DNA from: Lederbergia galactosidilytica
GTDB taxonomy: Bacteria; Bacillota; Bacilli; Bacillales; Bacillaceae_C
DNA: 64,000 nt
Reading direction: 5' to 3'
NCBI RefSeq assembly: GCF_017873565.1
Contig: NZ_JAGGKH010000006.1
Location: forward strand, 186,001-250,000
Made by a program: the position numbers and the translations under genes. Shown here one piece after another: positions 49,199 to 59,185 of the stretch. The first letter of the stretch is position 1; each line of letters starts with the position of its first letter. The notes beneath the pieces are model-generated. The model had not been told where the DNA came from and did not search any database. It saw nothing but the letters and a program-made list of their open reading frames with translations.

Positions 49199-50329
49199 CT
49201 AACTCAAAAGAAATGCCTGAAAAACTTCATTTCCTAAGAAACGCCCTTTTTCCGTTAGGCGAATATGATCATGTTGAATTTCTAGCAAACCTCTTTCTGT
49301 CATATTCTTAATAGCAGGTTGAAATACTTGGTAAGGGTCTAAGGTAAATTTATTTTGAAAATGGGAAACGGAAACTCCCTTTATTTTTCGTAGACCGAGA
49401 AACATTTCTTCTTCTAGCATTTCTTTTTTTGTTGGACTGTTTTCGGTGAAGACTGGACGCTCTCCTTCCGAAATAGGTTCCATATATTTTTTCAATGGTC
49501 CAGCATTGGAATACCTTACACCATTTATATAGCCATGTGCTCCAGCGCCAAACCCGTAATACTCTTCATTATTCCAATATATAAGATTATGCTTACTTTC
49601 GTATCCAGGTCTTGAGAAATTACTAATTTCGTATTGCTGAAGCCCTTTTTTCTCCATTTCCTCCATTAATACGCGGTACATATCAGCCTCTTCATCTTCA
49701 CTAGGAAGGGGTAATTTTCCTTTTCTCATTAGATTATAAAATATCGTTTTTGGCTCAACAATTAAAGAATACCCAGAATAATGTGGCAAATTTAATTCAA
49801 GAGCTTTTTGAAGTGTGTCTCGAAAATCGGCTAATGTTTGTTGGGGAAGAGCGTAGATCAAATCAATACTGATATTTTCGAATCCCAATTCTTGTGCCTG
49901 TTCAATCGAACGATATACATCTTGCACTCGATGGGACCGACCGATTTTTTCCAGCAAGTCATTGTTAAATGATTGAACACCGAAACTTAGTCGATTCACT
50001 CCATAATGTGCAAGGATTTTTAGTTTCTCCTTGGTTAAATCACCAGGATTAGCTTCAAATGTAAATTCACCTTTGGTAAACGGGAGGTTTTCCCTAATTC
50101 CTTTACAAAGGATCTCTAATTGTCGCTCATTTAATGCAGTAGGAGTACCACCCCCGACAAATATTGTTTCTAATTCCTTCGTTGCTGTTGGATCGAACGT
50201 CATCTTAAATTCCTGGAAAAGCGATTGTAAATATTCGTCAACAGGTTGCCCTTGTAGAAAAAATTTATTGAAGTCACAGTAATAACATATATGTTCACAA
50301 AATGGTATATGAATATATGCAGCTTTCAT
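49199..50329 (-). CDS. hemW: Haem chaperone HemW (radical SAM, coproporphyrinogen oxidase-like)
   Basis: A 376-residue radical-SAM protein. The cluster motif is CEHICYYCDF (cysteines 11, 15 and 18) followed by Phe at position 20; authentic HemN has a fourth cysteine there, so this is HemW, a haem-delivery protein, rather than a coproporphyrinogen oxidase. Other conserved parts are FVGGGTPTAL, FEANPGDL and GVQSFNNDLL. B. subtilis annotations call the gene at this place hemN. It lies downstream of lepA and upstream of hrcA. Confidence 0.92.
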   Translation of the reverse strand: MKAAYIHIPFCEHICYYCDFNKFFLQGQPVDEYLQSLFQEFKMTFDPTATKELETIFVGGGTPTALNERQLEILCKGIRENLPFTKGEFTFEANPGDLTKEKLKILAHYGVNRLSFGVQSFNNDLLEKIGRSHRVQDVYRSIEQAQELGFENISIDLIYALPQQTLADFRDTLQKALELNLPHYSGYSLIVEPKTIFYNLMRKGKLPLPSEDEEADMYRVLMEEMEKKGLQQYEISNFSRPGYESKHNLIYWNNEEYYGFGAGAHGYINGVRYSNAGPLKKYMEPISEGERPVFTENSPTKKEMLEEEMFLGLRKIKGVSVSHFQNKFTLDPYQVFQPAIKNMTERGLLEIQHDHIRLTEKGRFLGNEVFQAFLLS

Positions 50330-50646
50330 CTCATCACACCTTATCTAAAGAAAAAAACAAGCGCCACTATTCAAGGAGAAACAGCGAGTGCCAGGTTTTA
50401 TGAGCCAAAATGTTTACTTTTCATTGACTCAAATATTAGCCTGAGAGATACTGAATAAACCCCTCATATCTCGTAATATTTTAATGGATTTCATACTTTC
50501 TCCCTTTAGCCCGTTTAAGTTTTTCACTTACTAACTATTTTACCATCTCGACTTGACGCGGCGCCGGCGTTATCTCATACACTTGTCGTTATTCGCTTTT
50601 GGCTGGAAAAAATTCCGACCATCACTCTAAATTTATACTTAATCCT
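50330..50646. other. Intergenic region between lepA and hemW
   Basis: About 320 bases. A hairpin-like pair (GCCACT with AGTGCC, about 50362-50393) with a T-run beyond it on the minus strand could be a weak terminator just before hemW. No gene is visible. Confidence 0.3.
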
Positions 50647-50692
50647 AAAAAAAGGAGGTAGCCTTTATGGGCTTATCTCCCTTGGCAGCTCC
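50647..50692 (-). terminator. Terminator at the lepA stop codon
   Basis: Minus strand GGAGCTGCC pairs imperfectly with GGCTACCTCC across about 20 bases and is followed by seven T. The plus-strand sequence of the same stem carries AAAGGAGG. Confidence 0.6.
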
Positions 50693-52521
50693 TATTTTCC
50701 ATCTTCATCTCGTCTTAGTACCGCCATAAATGCTTCTTGTGGAACCTCTACTGAGCCCACTTGCTTCATTCGTTTTTTACCTTCTTTTTGCTTCTCAAGT
50801 AATTTACGTTTTCTAGAAATATCTCCACCATAGCATTTAGCTAATACATTCTTCCCCATTGACTTAATCGTAGAACGAGCAATAATCTTTTGCCCAATTG
50901 CAGCTTGCACAGGCACTTCAAATTGTTGACGAGGGATTAACTCTTTTAATTTTTCAACTATTCCTTTTCCTCTTTCATAAGCGAAATCGCGGTGAACGAT
51001 AAAACTTAAGGCGTCTACCTGCTCACTATTTAATAGAATATCCATTTTTACCAACTTCGAAGGCTTGTATCCAATCATCTCATAGTCAAATGAAGCATAC
51101 CCTTTAGTATGGGATTTTAGTTGATCAAAAAAGTCAAAAACAATTTCTGCCAGTGGAATTTCATAGATCACATTTACTCTAATATCGTCTAGGTATTGCA
51201 TATCAATGAAGTTCCCTCTCTTCGCCTGAGAAAGCTCCATTACTGCTCCAACATAATCGTTTGGTACCATCATTGATGCTTTGACATAAGGTTCTTCCAC
51301 ATGATCAATTTTCTGTGGGTCTGGCATATTGGATGGATTGTCCACTTTCAATTCAGTACCGTCTGTTAAATAAACTTTATAAACGACACTTGGTGCAGTT
51401 GTAATAAGATCTATTTTAAACTCCCTTTCAATTCGCTCTTGGATGATCTCCATGTGAAGAAGACCTAAGAAGCCACAACGAAAACCAAATCCAAGCGCCT
51501 GGGAAGTTTCCGGTTCATAACTGAGAGACGAGTCGTTTAGCTCCAATTTTTCCAAAGCTTCTCGGAGATCATTGAATTTATTTGAATCGATTGGATAAAG
51601 CCCACAAAATACCATTGAATTTAATTTGCGGTATCCTGGAAGTGGTTCTTCGGCAGGATTGTCTACTTTTGTGATCGTATCCCCTACTCTAGTATCTGTA
51701 ACATTTTTAATAGAGGCCGTCAAAAAACCAACATCCCCGACAGTTAGTTCTTCTACTAACATTGGCTTTGGTGCGTGAACGCCAACCTCTAAAACCTCAA
51801 ATTCTTTCCCTGTGGCCATCATCTTGATTTTATCCCCAGGTTTTACTGTTCCCTCGACAATTCGTATCGAGGCAATAACACCACGGTAAGCGTCATACAG
51901 TGAGTCAAAGATCAATGCTTTTAATGGAGCGTCTGGATCACCTGTAGGCGCCGGTACCTTCTCAACGATTTGTTCTAGAATATCCTCGATCCCGATTCCC
52001 GCTTTAGCTGATGCCAGTACAGCTTCACTTGCATCAAGTCCAATTACATCTTCGACTTCTTGCCTTACTCTTTCGGGATCAGCTGCAGGAAGATCAATTT
52101 TATTAATAACAGGCAAGATTTCTAAGTCGTTATCTAATGCTAAATAGACATTGGCCAAGGTTTGCGCTTCAATTCCTTGAGCAGCATCCACAACCAATAT
52201 CGCCCCTTCACAAGCAGCTAAACTACGTGAAACCTCATAAGTAAAATCGACATGTCCTGGTGTATCGATAAGATGGAAAATATAGTCTTCACCATCTTTG
52301 GCACGGTATTTTAACTGAACCGCGTTTAATTTAATCGTAATGCCCCGCTCTCTTTCCAGATCCATGGAATCAAGAAGCTGTGCCTTCATCTCTCTAGCTG
52401 TTAAAGCTTTCGTTTTTTCCAATATTCTATCTGCCAAAGTTGATTTTCCATGATCAATATGAGCGATGATAGAAAAATTCCTTATCCGTTCTTGCCTATT
52501 TAACTTCTCTTCATGATTCAT
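50692..52521 (-). CDS. lepA: Elongation factor 4 (LepA)
   Basis: A 609-residue translational GTPase related to EF-G that acts on ribosomes during initiation, assembly or back-translocation. G motifs are AHIDHGKST, the GITI switch, DTPGHVDF and NKIDLP; the LepA-specific C-terminal domain ends with [25 protein letters not shown] (short segment: [10 protein letters not shown]). The ATG at 52519-52521 follows GGAG by 8 bases; an earlier in-frame ATG is upstream of that site. Confidence 0.98.
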   Translation of the reverse strand: MNHEEKLNRQERIRNFSIIAHIDHGKSTLADRILEKTKALTAREMKAQLLDSMDLERERGITIKLNAVQLKYRAKDGEDYIFHLIDTPGHVDFTYEVSRSLAACEGAILVVDAAQGIEAQTLANVYLALDNDLEILPVINKIDLPAADPERVRQEVEDVIGLDASEAVLASAKAGIGIEDILEQIVEKVPAPTGDPDAPLKALIFDSLYDAYRGVIASIRIVEGTVKPGDKIKMMATGKEFEVLEVGVHAPKPMLVEELTVGDVGFLTASIKNVTDTRVGDTITKVDNPAEEPLPGYRKLNSMVFCGLYPIDSNKFNDLREALEKLELNDSSLSYEPETSQALGFGFRCGFLGLLHMEIIQERIEREFKIDLITTAPSVVYKVYLTDGTELKVDNPSNMPDPQKIDHVEEPYVKASMMVPNDYVGAVMELSQAKRGNFIDMQYLDDIRVNVIYEIPLAEIVFDFFDQLKSHTKGYASFDYEMIGYKPSKLVKMDILLNSEQVDALSFIVHRDFAYERGKGIVEKLKELIPRQQFEVPVQAAIGQKIIARSTIKSMGKNVLAKCYGGDISRKRKLLEKQKEGKKRMKQVGSVEVPQEAFMAVLRRDEDGK

Positions 52522-52562
52522 TCCGTTCACTCCTGTTAACCAACACATAATTGCTAGGCTAA

Positions 52563-52591
52563 ATTATAACAGCAGTATCGGGAAAAGTGAA
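52563..52591 (-). promoter_or_regulatory. Probable sigma-A promoter of lepA
   Basis: Minus strand TTCACT (52586-52591), 17-base spacer, perfect TATAAT (52563-52568), about 42 bases before the lepA ATG. Confidence 0.65.
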
Positions 52592-52811
52592 ATAGAAAAA
52601 CGCTACAACGCTCCGCAACATAAAAAGAACATCAGTAGATGGAGAAAGATTCTTCTCCATTCACTGATGTTCATTTAACTACTATAAGAGACGCCTATCT
52701 TCTCTTTTGACAAATAATGACTATAGGCTATCCCATACATCGGGATAAAATCAGACTGTTTATTCCCTATTTCTAAATCTGACTTACAAACAGACTTACT
52801 TCCATATTATC

Positions 52812-53147
52812 TTAAAATAGACCTGCAAAAAAGTTAATAATTGCTTGAGCAATACTAGATATTAAATCAGCTAATAGCTTACCTATTTCTGAAAAAAAGT
52901 TAAATGATTTTACTTCTTCCAACTTCTCCTTTTTCTCATTCATATTAAAAGAGGAAATTTCGTTTCCTAATACAGCTGCATCGAAAGATCCCTCATCAGT
53001 TGTTTGTATATGGACAGGTGTCTGGAACGATGAATCTGTGTAACCTCTCATATCATTCATACCTTGATTCGCTCTGTTCATTCCAATTAGAACACCCACT
53101 GCTAAGAATATAACCATAAGCAAAGATTTAAATAAAAATCTTCCCAT
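52812..53147 (-). CDS. yqxA: YqxA family membrane-anchored protein (DUF3679)
   Basis: A 111-residue protein with an N-terminal membrane anchor (about 6-22), a polar middle and a hydrophobic amphipathic end (ISSIAQAIINFFAGLF). The pattern and place between gpr and lepA fit YqxA, a protein of unknown function in spore formers. The ATG at 53145-53147 follows GAGG by 8 bases; a GTG three codons earlier is less suitable. In B. subtilis spoIIP is also in this interval; here it is missing. Confidence 0.8.
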   Translation of the reverse strand: MGRFLFKSLLMVIFLAVGVLIGMNRANQGMNDMRGYTDSSFQTPVHIQTTDEGSFDAAVLGNEISSFNMNEKKEKLEEVKSFNFFSEIGKLLADLISSIAQAIINFFAGLF

Positions 53148-53216
53148 TCCTCGCACCTCTCTATCATAACCTTCTACTAAATCGTATGCAGGGAGAGAAA
53201 ATAGTAGAACAACGGA

Positions 53217-54344
53217 TTATCTCGTTTTAAAGCCAGTGTCTGTTTGATCTACGGCCGCATGCAGAGCTGCATTTAGCCCTGTTGACAATAGATTTGCCAT
53301 ATCTTCAATAAAGACATCTACTTCCTTAGGGGTCACCATCAAATTATGGCCAAGTGGTGCTAGAACCTCTGAAATCAGACCTCTTTTCTCTTCTTCATTC
53401 AGGACACCTAACATACCTAAAAAGGTCTGTCTTTCACTTTCTCCAGGTAAATCTTCATCTGTTAATTTTTTCTTTTCACCAAATGTCATACCCGCGGGGG
53501 CTAAGGATCTTGATGGACGTCCTGATTCTCTTAATTCCTTTCCAAAATGCTTTAAAATAAAATCAATCGTATCACTTGTAATCGTTACAGCATCAACAAC
53601 TGTTGGAACTCCAATGGAGATCACCGGCACTCCAAGTGTTTCTTTACTTAATTCTTTTCGTTTATTCCCTACCCCAGATCCTGGATGTATACCTGTATCT
53701 GAAATTTGAATAGTGGCATTCACCCGTTCAATCGATCTTGATGCTAGTGCATCGATCGCAATAACGAAGTCTGGTTTAGAGTTTTCTATCACCCCAAAAA
53801 TAATATCACTTGTTTCAATTCCAGTAAGTCCCATTACACCAGGGGCAATCGCACTTACTGCCCGATAGCCTTTTTCTACGTTTTCTGGTTGCAATTGAAA
53901 TAAATGCCTTGTAATAATTAAATTCTCACAAACACTTGGGCCTAGTGCATCTGGTGTGACATTCCAGTTTCCTAAGCCAACAACTAAACAACTTGCATCT
54001 TTCGGGATTTTAAGCATTTGAAGAAAAGAATGAAACTCACGAGCAAATACCTTTTGAACTTCTTGCTGTGTTCGGCTATCTTGTGAGCGAATTCCTTGGA
54101 CTTCAAGGGTTAGATAATGACCTTTCTTTTTCCCGATGCGCTTTTCTCCTTCAGCAGTGACTGTTGCCATAGAAATCTTCATATCATTTTCCATTTTTTC
54201 TTGGATGATGACACCTTCAAGTTCTTTTTGTTCGGTCTTGCGCTTTTTCCTTCCGGTTAATTGCTCTAAAGCAATTTCAAAAGCTTCTGTCGCAAGGTCT
54301 GTGCGAATAGAAAATTGCTTTAAATCTAAGTTTTTTTCTGTCAA
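53217..54344 (-). CDS. gpr: Germination protease
   Basis: A 375-residue aspartic-type (A25) protease that begins degrading small acid-soluble spore proteins at germination. Its own pro-sequence ends at [12 protein letters not shown] (about 12-23), which resembles the SASP cleavage site, so the zymogen is expected to lose about 15 residues. Conserved segments include [16 protein letters not shown] and [11 protein letters not shown]. The start is a TTG behind GGAGGAG. The gene is direct evidence that this organism forms spores. Confidence 0.96.
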   Translation of the reverse strand: MTEKNLDLKQFSIRTDLATEAFEIALEQLTGRKKRKTEQKELEGVIIQEKMENDMKISMATVTAEGEKRIGKKKGHYLTLEVQGIRSQDSRTQQEVQKVFAREFHSFLQMLKIPKDASCLVVGLGNWNVTPDALGPSVCENLIITRHLFQLQPENVEKGYRAVSAIAPGVMGLTGIETSDIIFGVIENSKPDFVIAIDALASRSIERVNATIQISDTGIHPGSGVGNKRKELSKETLGVPVISIGVPTVVDAVTITSDTIDFILKHFGKELRESGRPSRSLAPAGMTFGEKKKLTDEDLPGESERQTFLGMLGVLNEEEKRGLISEVLAPLGHNLMVTPKEVDVFIEDMANLLSTGLNAALHAAVDQTDTGFKTR

Positions 54345-54521
54345 TCTTAACTCCTCCGTTCTGTTCTATTCTTTTTCACATCATTTCCTTCCTTTTCGAA
54401 TTTCATTCAGAAGTATTGCAATCCTTCAATCTGTTTGATAAAATATCCATTGTTCTTATTGTTTATAATGGTATTGGTCGAGTGACATAGAATCTCGATT
54501 GCTATACAGGAGGTGAAAGGA

Positions 54522-54782
54522 ATGCCAAATATTAAATCAGCTATTAAACGTGTAAAAATTAATGATGCAAAAAGCGCACAAAATGCGGCAGCAAAATCCG
54601 CTATGCGTACTGCTGTAAGAAAATTTGAAGTAGCAGTAGAAGCAAATCAAGAAGATACGCAAGAACTATTCAAAAGCGCAGTAAAACAATTGGATAAAGC
54701 AGCTACAAAAGGCTTAATTCATAAAAATACTGCTAATCGTCAAAAAGCTCGTCTGTCTAAAAAGTTGAGCCAAATGGCATAA
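54522..54782 (+). CDS. rpsT: Ribosomal protein bS20
   Basis: An 86-residue, lysine- and alanine-rich small-subunit protein ([20 protein letters not shown] at the start, [16 protein letters not shown] at the end). The ATG at 54522 follows GGAGG by 8 bases; an in-frame ATG three codons earlier is too close to the site. A TATAAT at 54464-54469 may be its -10, but no matching -35 is seen. It is transcribed divergently from gpr and has its own terminator. Confidence 0.97.
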   Translation: MPNIKSAIKRVKINDAKSAQNAAAKSAMRTAVRKFEVAVEANQEDTQELFKSAVKQLDKAATKGLIHKNTANRQKARLSKKLSQMA

Positions 54783-54784
54783 GT

Positions 54785-54815
54785 AAAAAAACGCCCCTGT
54801 TGGGACGTTTTTTTA
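54785..54815 (+). terminator. Terminator of rpsT
   Basis: AAAAAACG-CCC pairs with GGG-CGTTTTTT across TGTT (one mismatch) and ends in a run of seven T. Confidence 0.8.
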
Positions 54816-54973
54816 TTTTCAGGAAAATTAAAAGTATTTTTAAGCAATATCGTGTTTCTCTCCAATTCAACACTTAGCAAATATTAGAACTCTTCCCTTT
54901 ATAAGTTTACGGGTTGCTTGTTATCCATAAATTAAACCCTCTATGCCTTAAACAAGCTTCTCGCGGTATTTCT

Positions 54974-55993
54974 TTATTTATTTAAATTGCCCAATTGCAG
55001 TAAAAACAACTCTAATGCAACCTCTCTCCCTGCTCCTCCAGTCTTAAGTTTTAAATCTGTTTCTGATAAAAGTTTGATAATTTCTCCCAATTCCACTTCT
55101 GAGAAAGAACGCGCTTGTCCCATTGCAAGTTTCACTCGAAATGGATGGACTTTTAATGTACTAGCAATTTGATTTTGTCCGTATCCACGTTTAACTAGTT
55201 CCTTCACCTGATAAATTAAACGAAACTGACTTGCAATCAAAGCCAATATTTTTATCGGCTCCTCATTTTGCTTCCGTAAATCGTAATAAATTCTGAAAGC
55301 TTGATCCATTTTCCGTTGGACAACCTTATCAATTAAATCAAATATATTTTGTTCTAATGACCGAGAAGCCAATTTTTCAATTGTTTCTGTATGAATCTCT
55401 TTCTCTTCACCAACATACAAAAATATTTTCTCGAGTTCTGAATGAAGCCGAGTTAAGTCAGGACCGACCAAATTTACTAATAAATCAATTGCAGCTTGAT
55501 CTATTTTCATTTGACGCACAACTGCTTGTTGCTGAACCCATGCTACTAATTCTTTTTCGTTAAGTTTTTTTCCCTCAACCACTTCGGCATGTTTCTTTAA
55601 TAATTTCGTTATTTTTTTTCTTTCATCTAATTTTTCATAATCACCTGCAAATACTAAAATCGTATAAGGAGCTGGCTCTAGTATATAGCTCTCCAATTTT
55701 TTTAAATTATGCTCCACTTTTTCCTTTGACTTTTCAGCAGTAAGAAAGATAGGGTTATGTAAAATCACTAATTTTTTATCACCAAAAAAAGGTAAGGTTT
55801 CTGCATCCTCTAACGCCTGATCTATTGGAGTTTCCTCCATATCATAAACAGATAAATTAAAGTCCATTTCTTCATCTGTTAACACATTTGTCACTATTTT
55901 TTGCTTTGTTTCATTGATTACATAACTTTCCGTTCCATATAATAAATATAAAGAAGTAAATTGTTTTTTTTCTAATTTATCCCAAATTTTCAT
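54974..55993 (-). CDS. holA: DNA polymerase III delta subunit
   Basis: A 339-residue clamp-loader subunit that opens the beta clamp. The N-terminal AAA+ domain starts SLYLLYGTESYVINETKQKI; the helical middle and C-terminal collar domains follow (DLTRLHSELEKIFLY, ALIASQFRLIYQVKEL, LKLKTGGAGREVALELFLLQL). Length and place between rpsT and comEC equal YqeN of B. subtilis. The ribosome binding site is AGGGC, not strong. Confidence 0.93.
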   Translation of the reverse strand: MKIWDKLEKKQFTSLYLLYGTESYVINETKQKIVTNVLTDEEMDFNLSVYDMEETPIDQALEDAETLPFFGDKKLVILHNPIFLTAEKSKEKVEHNLKKLESYILEPAPYTILVFAGDYEKLDERKKITKLLKKHAEVVEGKKLNEKELVAWVQQQAVVRQMKIDQAAIDLLVNLVGPDLTRLHSELEKIFLYVGEEKEIHTETIEKLASRSLEQNIFDLIDKVVQRKMDQAFRIYYDLRKQNEEPIKILALIASQFRLIYQVKELVKRGYGQNQIASTLKVHPFRVKLAMGQARSFSEVELGEIIKLLSETDLKLKTGGAGREVALELFLLQLGNLNK

Positions 55994-56339
55994 GTTCTAG
56001 CCCTTCTCTCGTTTATCTTCTTATTATATACTTTTATCCTCTATATGGTAAGAAAGCTGGGCTCGTTTGACAAGTGCAAAGAGACAAATCAACTTAAGTC
56101 GATTTGCCTCAGATCTATGATGAACGCTACAGAGAAAAGCCCTAGGATTCTTTTCCTGAAGCGGAACATAGCACATGTGCTTCTTACGATTGGTTATTAT
56201 TCTGCAGAATATAAGAAATATCTCTTGTATCTTTATTGTGACCTTGTTGTAAAAAAGTATGGGTGTCAACTCTTGTCAACAGTGGTAATGGAAAAAGTGG
56301 ATTTTTTTAAAATCTTCGTCTATACTATAAGTGGAAATA
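55994..56339. other. Intergenic region between holA and yqzM
   Basis: About 345 bases between divergent genes. A minus-strand RNA hairpin of up to 13 paired bases (56081-56110; GAGGCAAATCGACTT with AAGTTGATTTGTCTC) needs two G-U wobbles, so it belongs to the minus strand. Open frames here lack ribosome binding sites and family resemblance. Confidence 0.4.
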
Positions 56340-56351
56340 GGAGGGGTAGTT

Positions 56352-56486
56352 GTGAACGAATTTGAAAAAAATGTCCAATCGAAGCGAAATGATGCGATAG
56401 ACTCTGGTATTGGTTTTGTCGTTTCTTTTGTTTTCTTCGCCGCTATTTTTGTATTAGGTACGGTTATTGAACTCATAGGAAAATAA
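56352..56486 (+). CDS. yqzM: YqzM family small membrane protein
   Basis: A 44-residue protein: a polar start (NEFEKNVQSKRNDAIDSG) followed by one membrane helix (about 20-41). The start and length closely agree with YqzM of B. subtilis, found next to comEC. The function is unknown. The start is a GTG 5 bases after GGAGGGG. It has a terminator of its own downstream and is too short for most gene-finding cut-offs. Confidence 0.88.
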   Translation: MNEFEKNVQSKRNDAIDSGIGFVVSFVFFAAIFVLGTVIELIGK

Positions 56487-56497
56487 TTCATTTAAAG

Positions 56498-56527
56498 AAA
56501 GTTTGCTCTCATGCAGACTTTTTTTAT
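56498..56527 (+). terminator. Terminator of yqzM
   Basis: AAAGTTTGC pairs with GCAGACTTT (one U-G pair) across a 6-base loop, followed by seven T. The U-G pair fixes the plus orientation. Confidence 0.8.
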
Positions 56528-56562
56528 TTATCTAGTGATATTTTCTGTTGCTTTACTTTATC

Positions 56563-58863
56563 TTATTGAGGGACACTTTGAAATGTTCCATCCTTATCGG
56601 AAAATTTATAATGCAATGCCCCCTGCTCATCAATTCGAAAAACCTTCACATTAAATCTTTGCAGATTTTCTAATACTTCGGGATGCGGATGCCCATATCG
56701 ATTATTTCTTCCCGCCGATATTACTGCGAATTCAGGATCGATTTTTTCTAATAATTCGATACTCGTTGATGTCTTACTGCCATGATGGCCAACTTTTAAT
56801 ACATCTATAGGTAATTCTCCATAAGTCCGGATTAATTCGACCTCCCCTTCTTTCTCAAGATCACCTGTAAACAACCAATTTAAACCTCCAAAATGGGCGA
56901 GCAAGACAAGGGAAGAATTATTATCCGAGTATGTATCATTTAAGGGGTATAAGAAAGAAAATGTGCCAGATTTATTTTTCCACTTTGTCCCACCCTTACT
57001 TACCGTAATCTTCACATCTTTTTTCTCTGCTAACATAAGAAATTTTTTCATCATTGGTTTCTCCCAAGAGTTTGGTGGTACATGAACCTCTTTTATCCCA
57101 ATTTGATTAAGTAGTTCTTCACTTGCTCCCATATGGTCAATATCCGCATGTGTCAAAATTAACTTGTCAATTTTCCCTACTCCCTTACTTTTTAATAGAG
57201 GGATAAGTATATTTTTCCCTGTATCAAATGGAGTTGCTCGCTCTCTCCATTCTTCTTGTGAAAATTCAATTTGCCCACCAGTATCGATTAAATAATTGCC
57301 TCGATTATACGGCAATTGGATAAAAATACTATCTCCCTGCCCAACATCAATAAAAATAACTTCTCCTTTAGAGGGATAATTCAAAAGCGCAAAATAAAAA
57401 ATGAAAATGAACAAAAGTGGAAAAAGAGCAACAACTACGTGAAATTGTTTCTTTTCCCGTAAAATAAAGTACAAACCAATACCGATCATGATAAAAGTTA
57501 AAGCCATCCCACTTGGTTTCCCAGTCAGTATAGAAGAGTATTTCCACGAACTAGCATACAACACAATTTGTTCCGAAAGAATCAGTAACTTAGCAAAAAC
57601 ATTTGCCACAAAGCTAAAGGTTTCTTCATGAACAAATTGCAGAATCCAAATAAAAATTGTGGAAGGAAGGACGATGAATGAATATAATGGGACAAAAAAC
57701 ATATTAGCAATCGGACTTACAAGAGAGAATTCATAAAAATACCACATTAAAATAGGGAGGGAGATGAACATCGAAGTAAGAGATGTTTCAAACATAGTCC
57801 TGAAAAAAGAAGTTTCTTTAGGTAAGCTGTTTGACATCACGACCAATCCCAGTGATATAGCAAAGGATAATTGGAAGCCTGCTTGATAGATGATATAGGG
57901 ATTGAACATAATAAAGAGAAGAAAGCTGATTGCAATCGTATCCATAGTAGTGAAAGGCAATCGCCATTTCTTCGCTGATAAGAGAAGAAACATCATAAGA
58001 GTTGCCCTGATAACCGGAGGATTTGCACCTGTTATTAGGGCATACACTGGCAAGAAACAGACAAAAATCCAGTACGTATCTTCTGTAGTTAAACCGATCC
58101 TTTTAAAAAAGTAATAAAGGAAACCCATTATAAAGCCAACATGAAGACCAGATATAGCTAATAAATGAATAATCCCTAACCTTTGATACGCAAGTAATAA
58201 ATCTTCGGCAAAGAAGGCACGATCTCCGAAGATAAGCGCATTTACATAGGGAAGAAGATTGTCAGGAAAATTTTCCTCTACAAGCCGAATTCCTTGCTCT
58301 CGAAGATTGATGAGATAAGTGGAAATTGACTTCTTGCCAGGGGTACAACTTTGCAATGAGTTTTTCGTGGGTTGGAAAATCCAGTGAATACTATCCCTTT
58401 TTAAATATTTAGCATAATTAAACGCATGTTCATTCGTATTATTCATTGGATCAAGTAACTCACCAGAAGTCTTGCAACTGGTTCCAGATTGAATAGATCT
58501 TTTTAAAAGTTCCTTTTCTTCCTTAGTTTGTATAAGATACTGTAGCTGGAGTTTCTCTTGGTCAGTGGTGACGATCGCCTTTAAACGATCACCATCAATA
58601 AGAGGCGGTTGTTGGAAGTAAATCGTTGTGGTAATTTTCCCTTGACTATAAATGGAAGTATTATTTTTTTCCTTTATGAAACCAATACTAAAAAAAAGCA
58701 TTAGACACACCAAACTAGCTATTAAGAGTCTCATGTTTTTTTCGAGAATAACTCTAATCATCACCATGAGGGTAAATAAAATAGAAAATATATTTAATTC
58801 AAAGCAAATGAAGAGAGCTGAAAGTGCAGCAAGTGCTAAAAAAATCCATCTACCTGTAAACAT
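56563..58863 (-). CDS. comEC: Competence protein ComEC (DNA channel)
   Basis: A 766-residue membrane protein that carries transforming DNA across the membrane. The N-terminal part has helices and an extracytoplasmic OB-like domain (about 40-170), the central competence domain has about eight helices (LLAISGLHVGFIMG, NPPVIRATLMM), and the C-terminal metallo-beta-lactamase-like domain holds DVGQGDSIFIQ, THADIDHMG and HHGSKTS, a probable nuclease that degrades the non-transforming strand. It is the distal gene of comEA-comEB-comEC, about 320 bases from comEB. Confidence 0.95.
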   Translation of the reverse strand: MFTGRWIFLALAALSALFICFELNIFSILFTLMVMIRVILEKNMRLLIASLVCLMLFFSIGFIKEKNNTSIYSQGKITTTIYFQQPPLIDGDRLKAIVTTDQEKLQLQYLIQTKEEKELLKRSIQSGTSCKTSGELLDPMNNTNEHAFNYAKYLKRDSIHWIFQPTKNSLQSCTPGKKSISTYLINLREQGIRLVEENFPDNLLPYVNALIFGDRAFFAEDLLLAYQRLGIIHLLAISGLHVGFIMGFLYYFFKRIGLTTEDTYWIFVCFLPVYALITGANPPVIRATLMMFLLLSAKKWRLPFTTMDTIAISFLLFIMFNPYIIYQAGFQLSFAISLGLVVMSNSLPKETSFFRTMFETSLTSMFISLPILMWYFYEFSLVSPIANMFFVPLYSFIVLPSTIFIWILQFVHEETFSFVANVFAKLLILSEQIVLYASSWKYSSILTGKPSGMALTFIMIGIGLYFILREKKQFHVVVALFPLLFIFIFYFALLNYPSKGEVIFIDVGQGDSIFIQLPYNRGNYLIDTGGQIEFSQEEWRERATPFDTGKNILIPLLKSKGVGKIDKLILTHADIDHMGASEELLNQIGIKEVHVPPNSWEKPMMKKFLMLAEKKDVKITVSKGGTKWKNKSGTFSFLYPLNDTYSDNNSSLVLLAHFGGLNWLFTGDLEKEGEVELIRTYGELPIDVLKVGHHGSKTSTSIELLEKIDPEFAVISAGRNNRYGHPHPEVLENLQRFNVKVFRIDEQGALHYKFSDKDGTFQSVPQ

Positions 58864-59185
58864 AGCATCCCCTTTAAAATTAACGAACTTTTTCTAGCTA
58901 CAAATATTGGCTAACTGCCGGCAAGAAATCGAGTATAAAGCATCTGGTTTACGAGGAATCCTCGGTGATTAAGTATTGATTGAGGTAATTAACAAGAGTA
59001 CTACGTGGCAAAAAGAAGCTTTTAAAGTTTGATACTTTAAGTTTAAAAGCAAATAGGTACTGTTCTAGTGGCAGGCTTGGAGTGCAACGTCCGGTCGCTT
59101 AGCCTGCACTAGTAGTACATAGTCCTTGTTGCAATTTATAACTTGATCAATCCCATTGGCTTCCTGAAGAGAACGATAACCATTA
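58864..59185. other. Spacer between comEB and comEC with a long hairpin
   Basis: No gene is visible. At 59057-59118 a stem of 17 bp (GTACT, CTAGTG and CAGGCT pairing with AGCCTG, CACTAG and AGTAC, with small bulges) encloses a 23-base loop. No U-run follows on either strand. Confidence 0.5.

Noticed and set aside
56045-56365. A plus-strand open frame of 106 codons before yqzM
   Set aside because: No ribosome binding site, odd composition, it overlaps the yqzM start region and crosses a minus-strand hairpin; it looks like chance.
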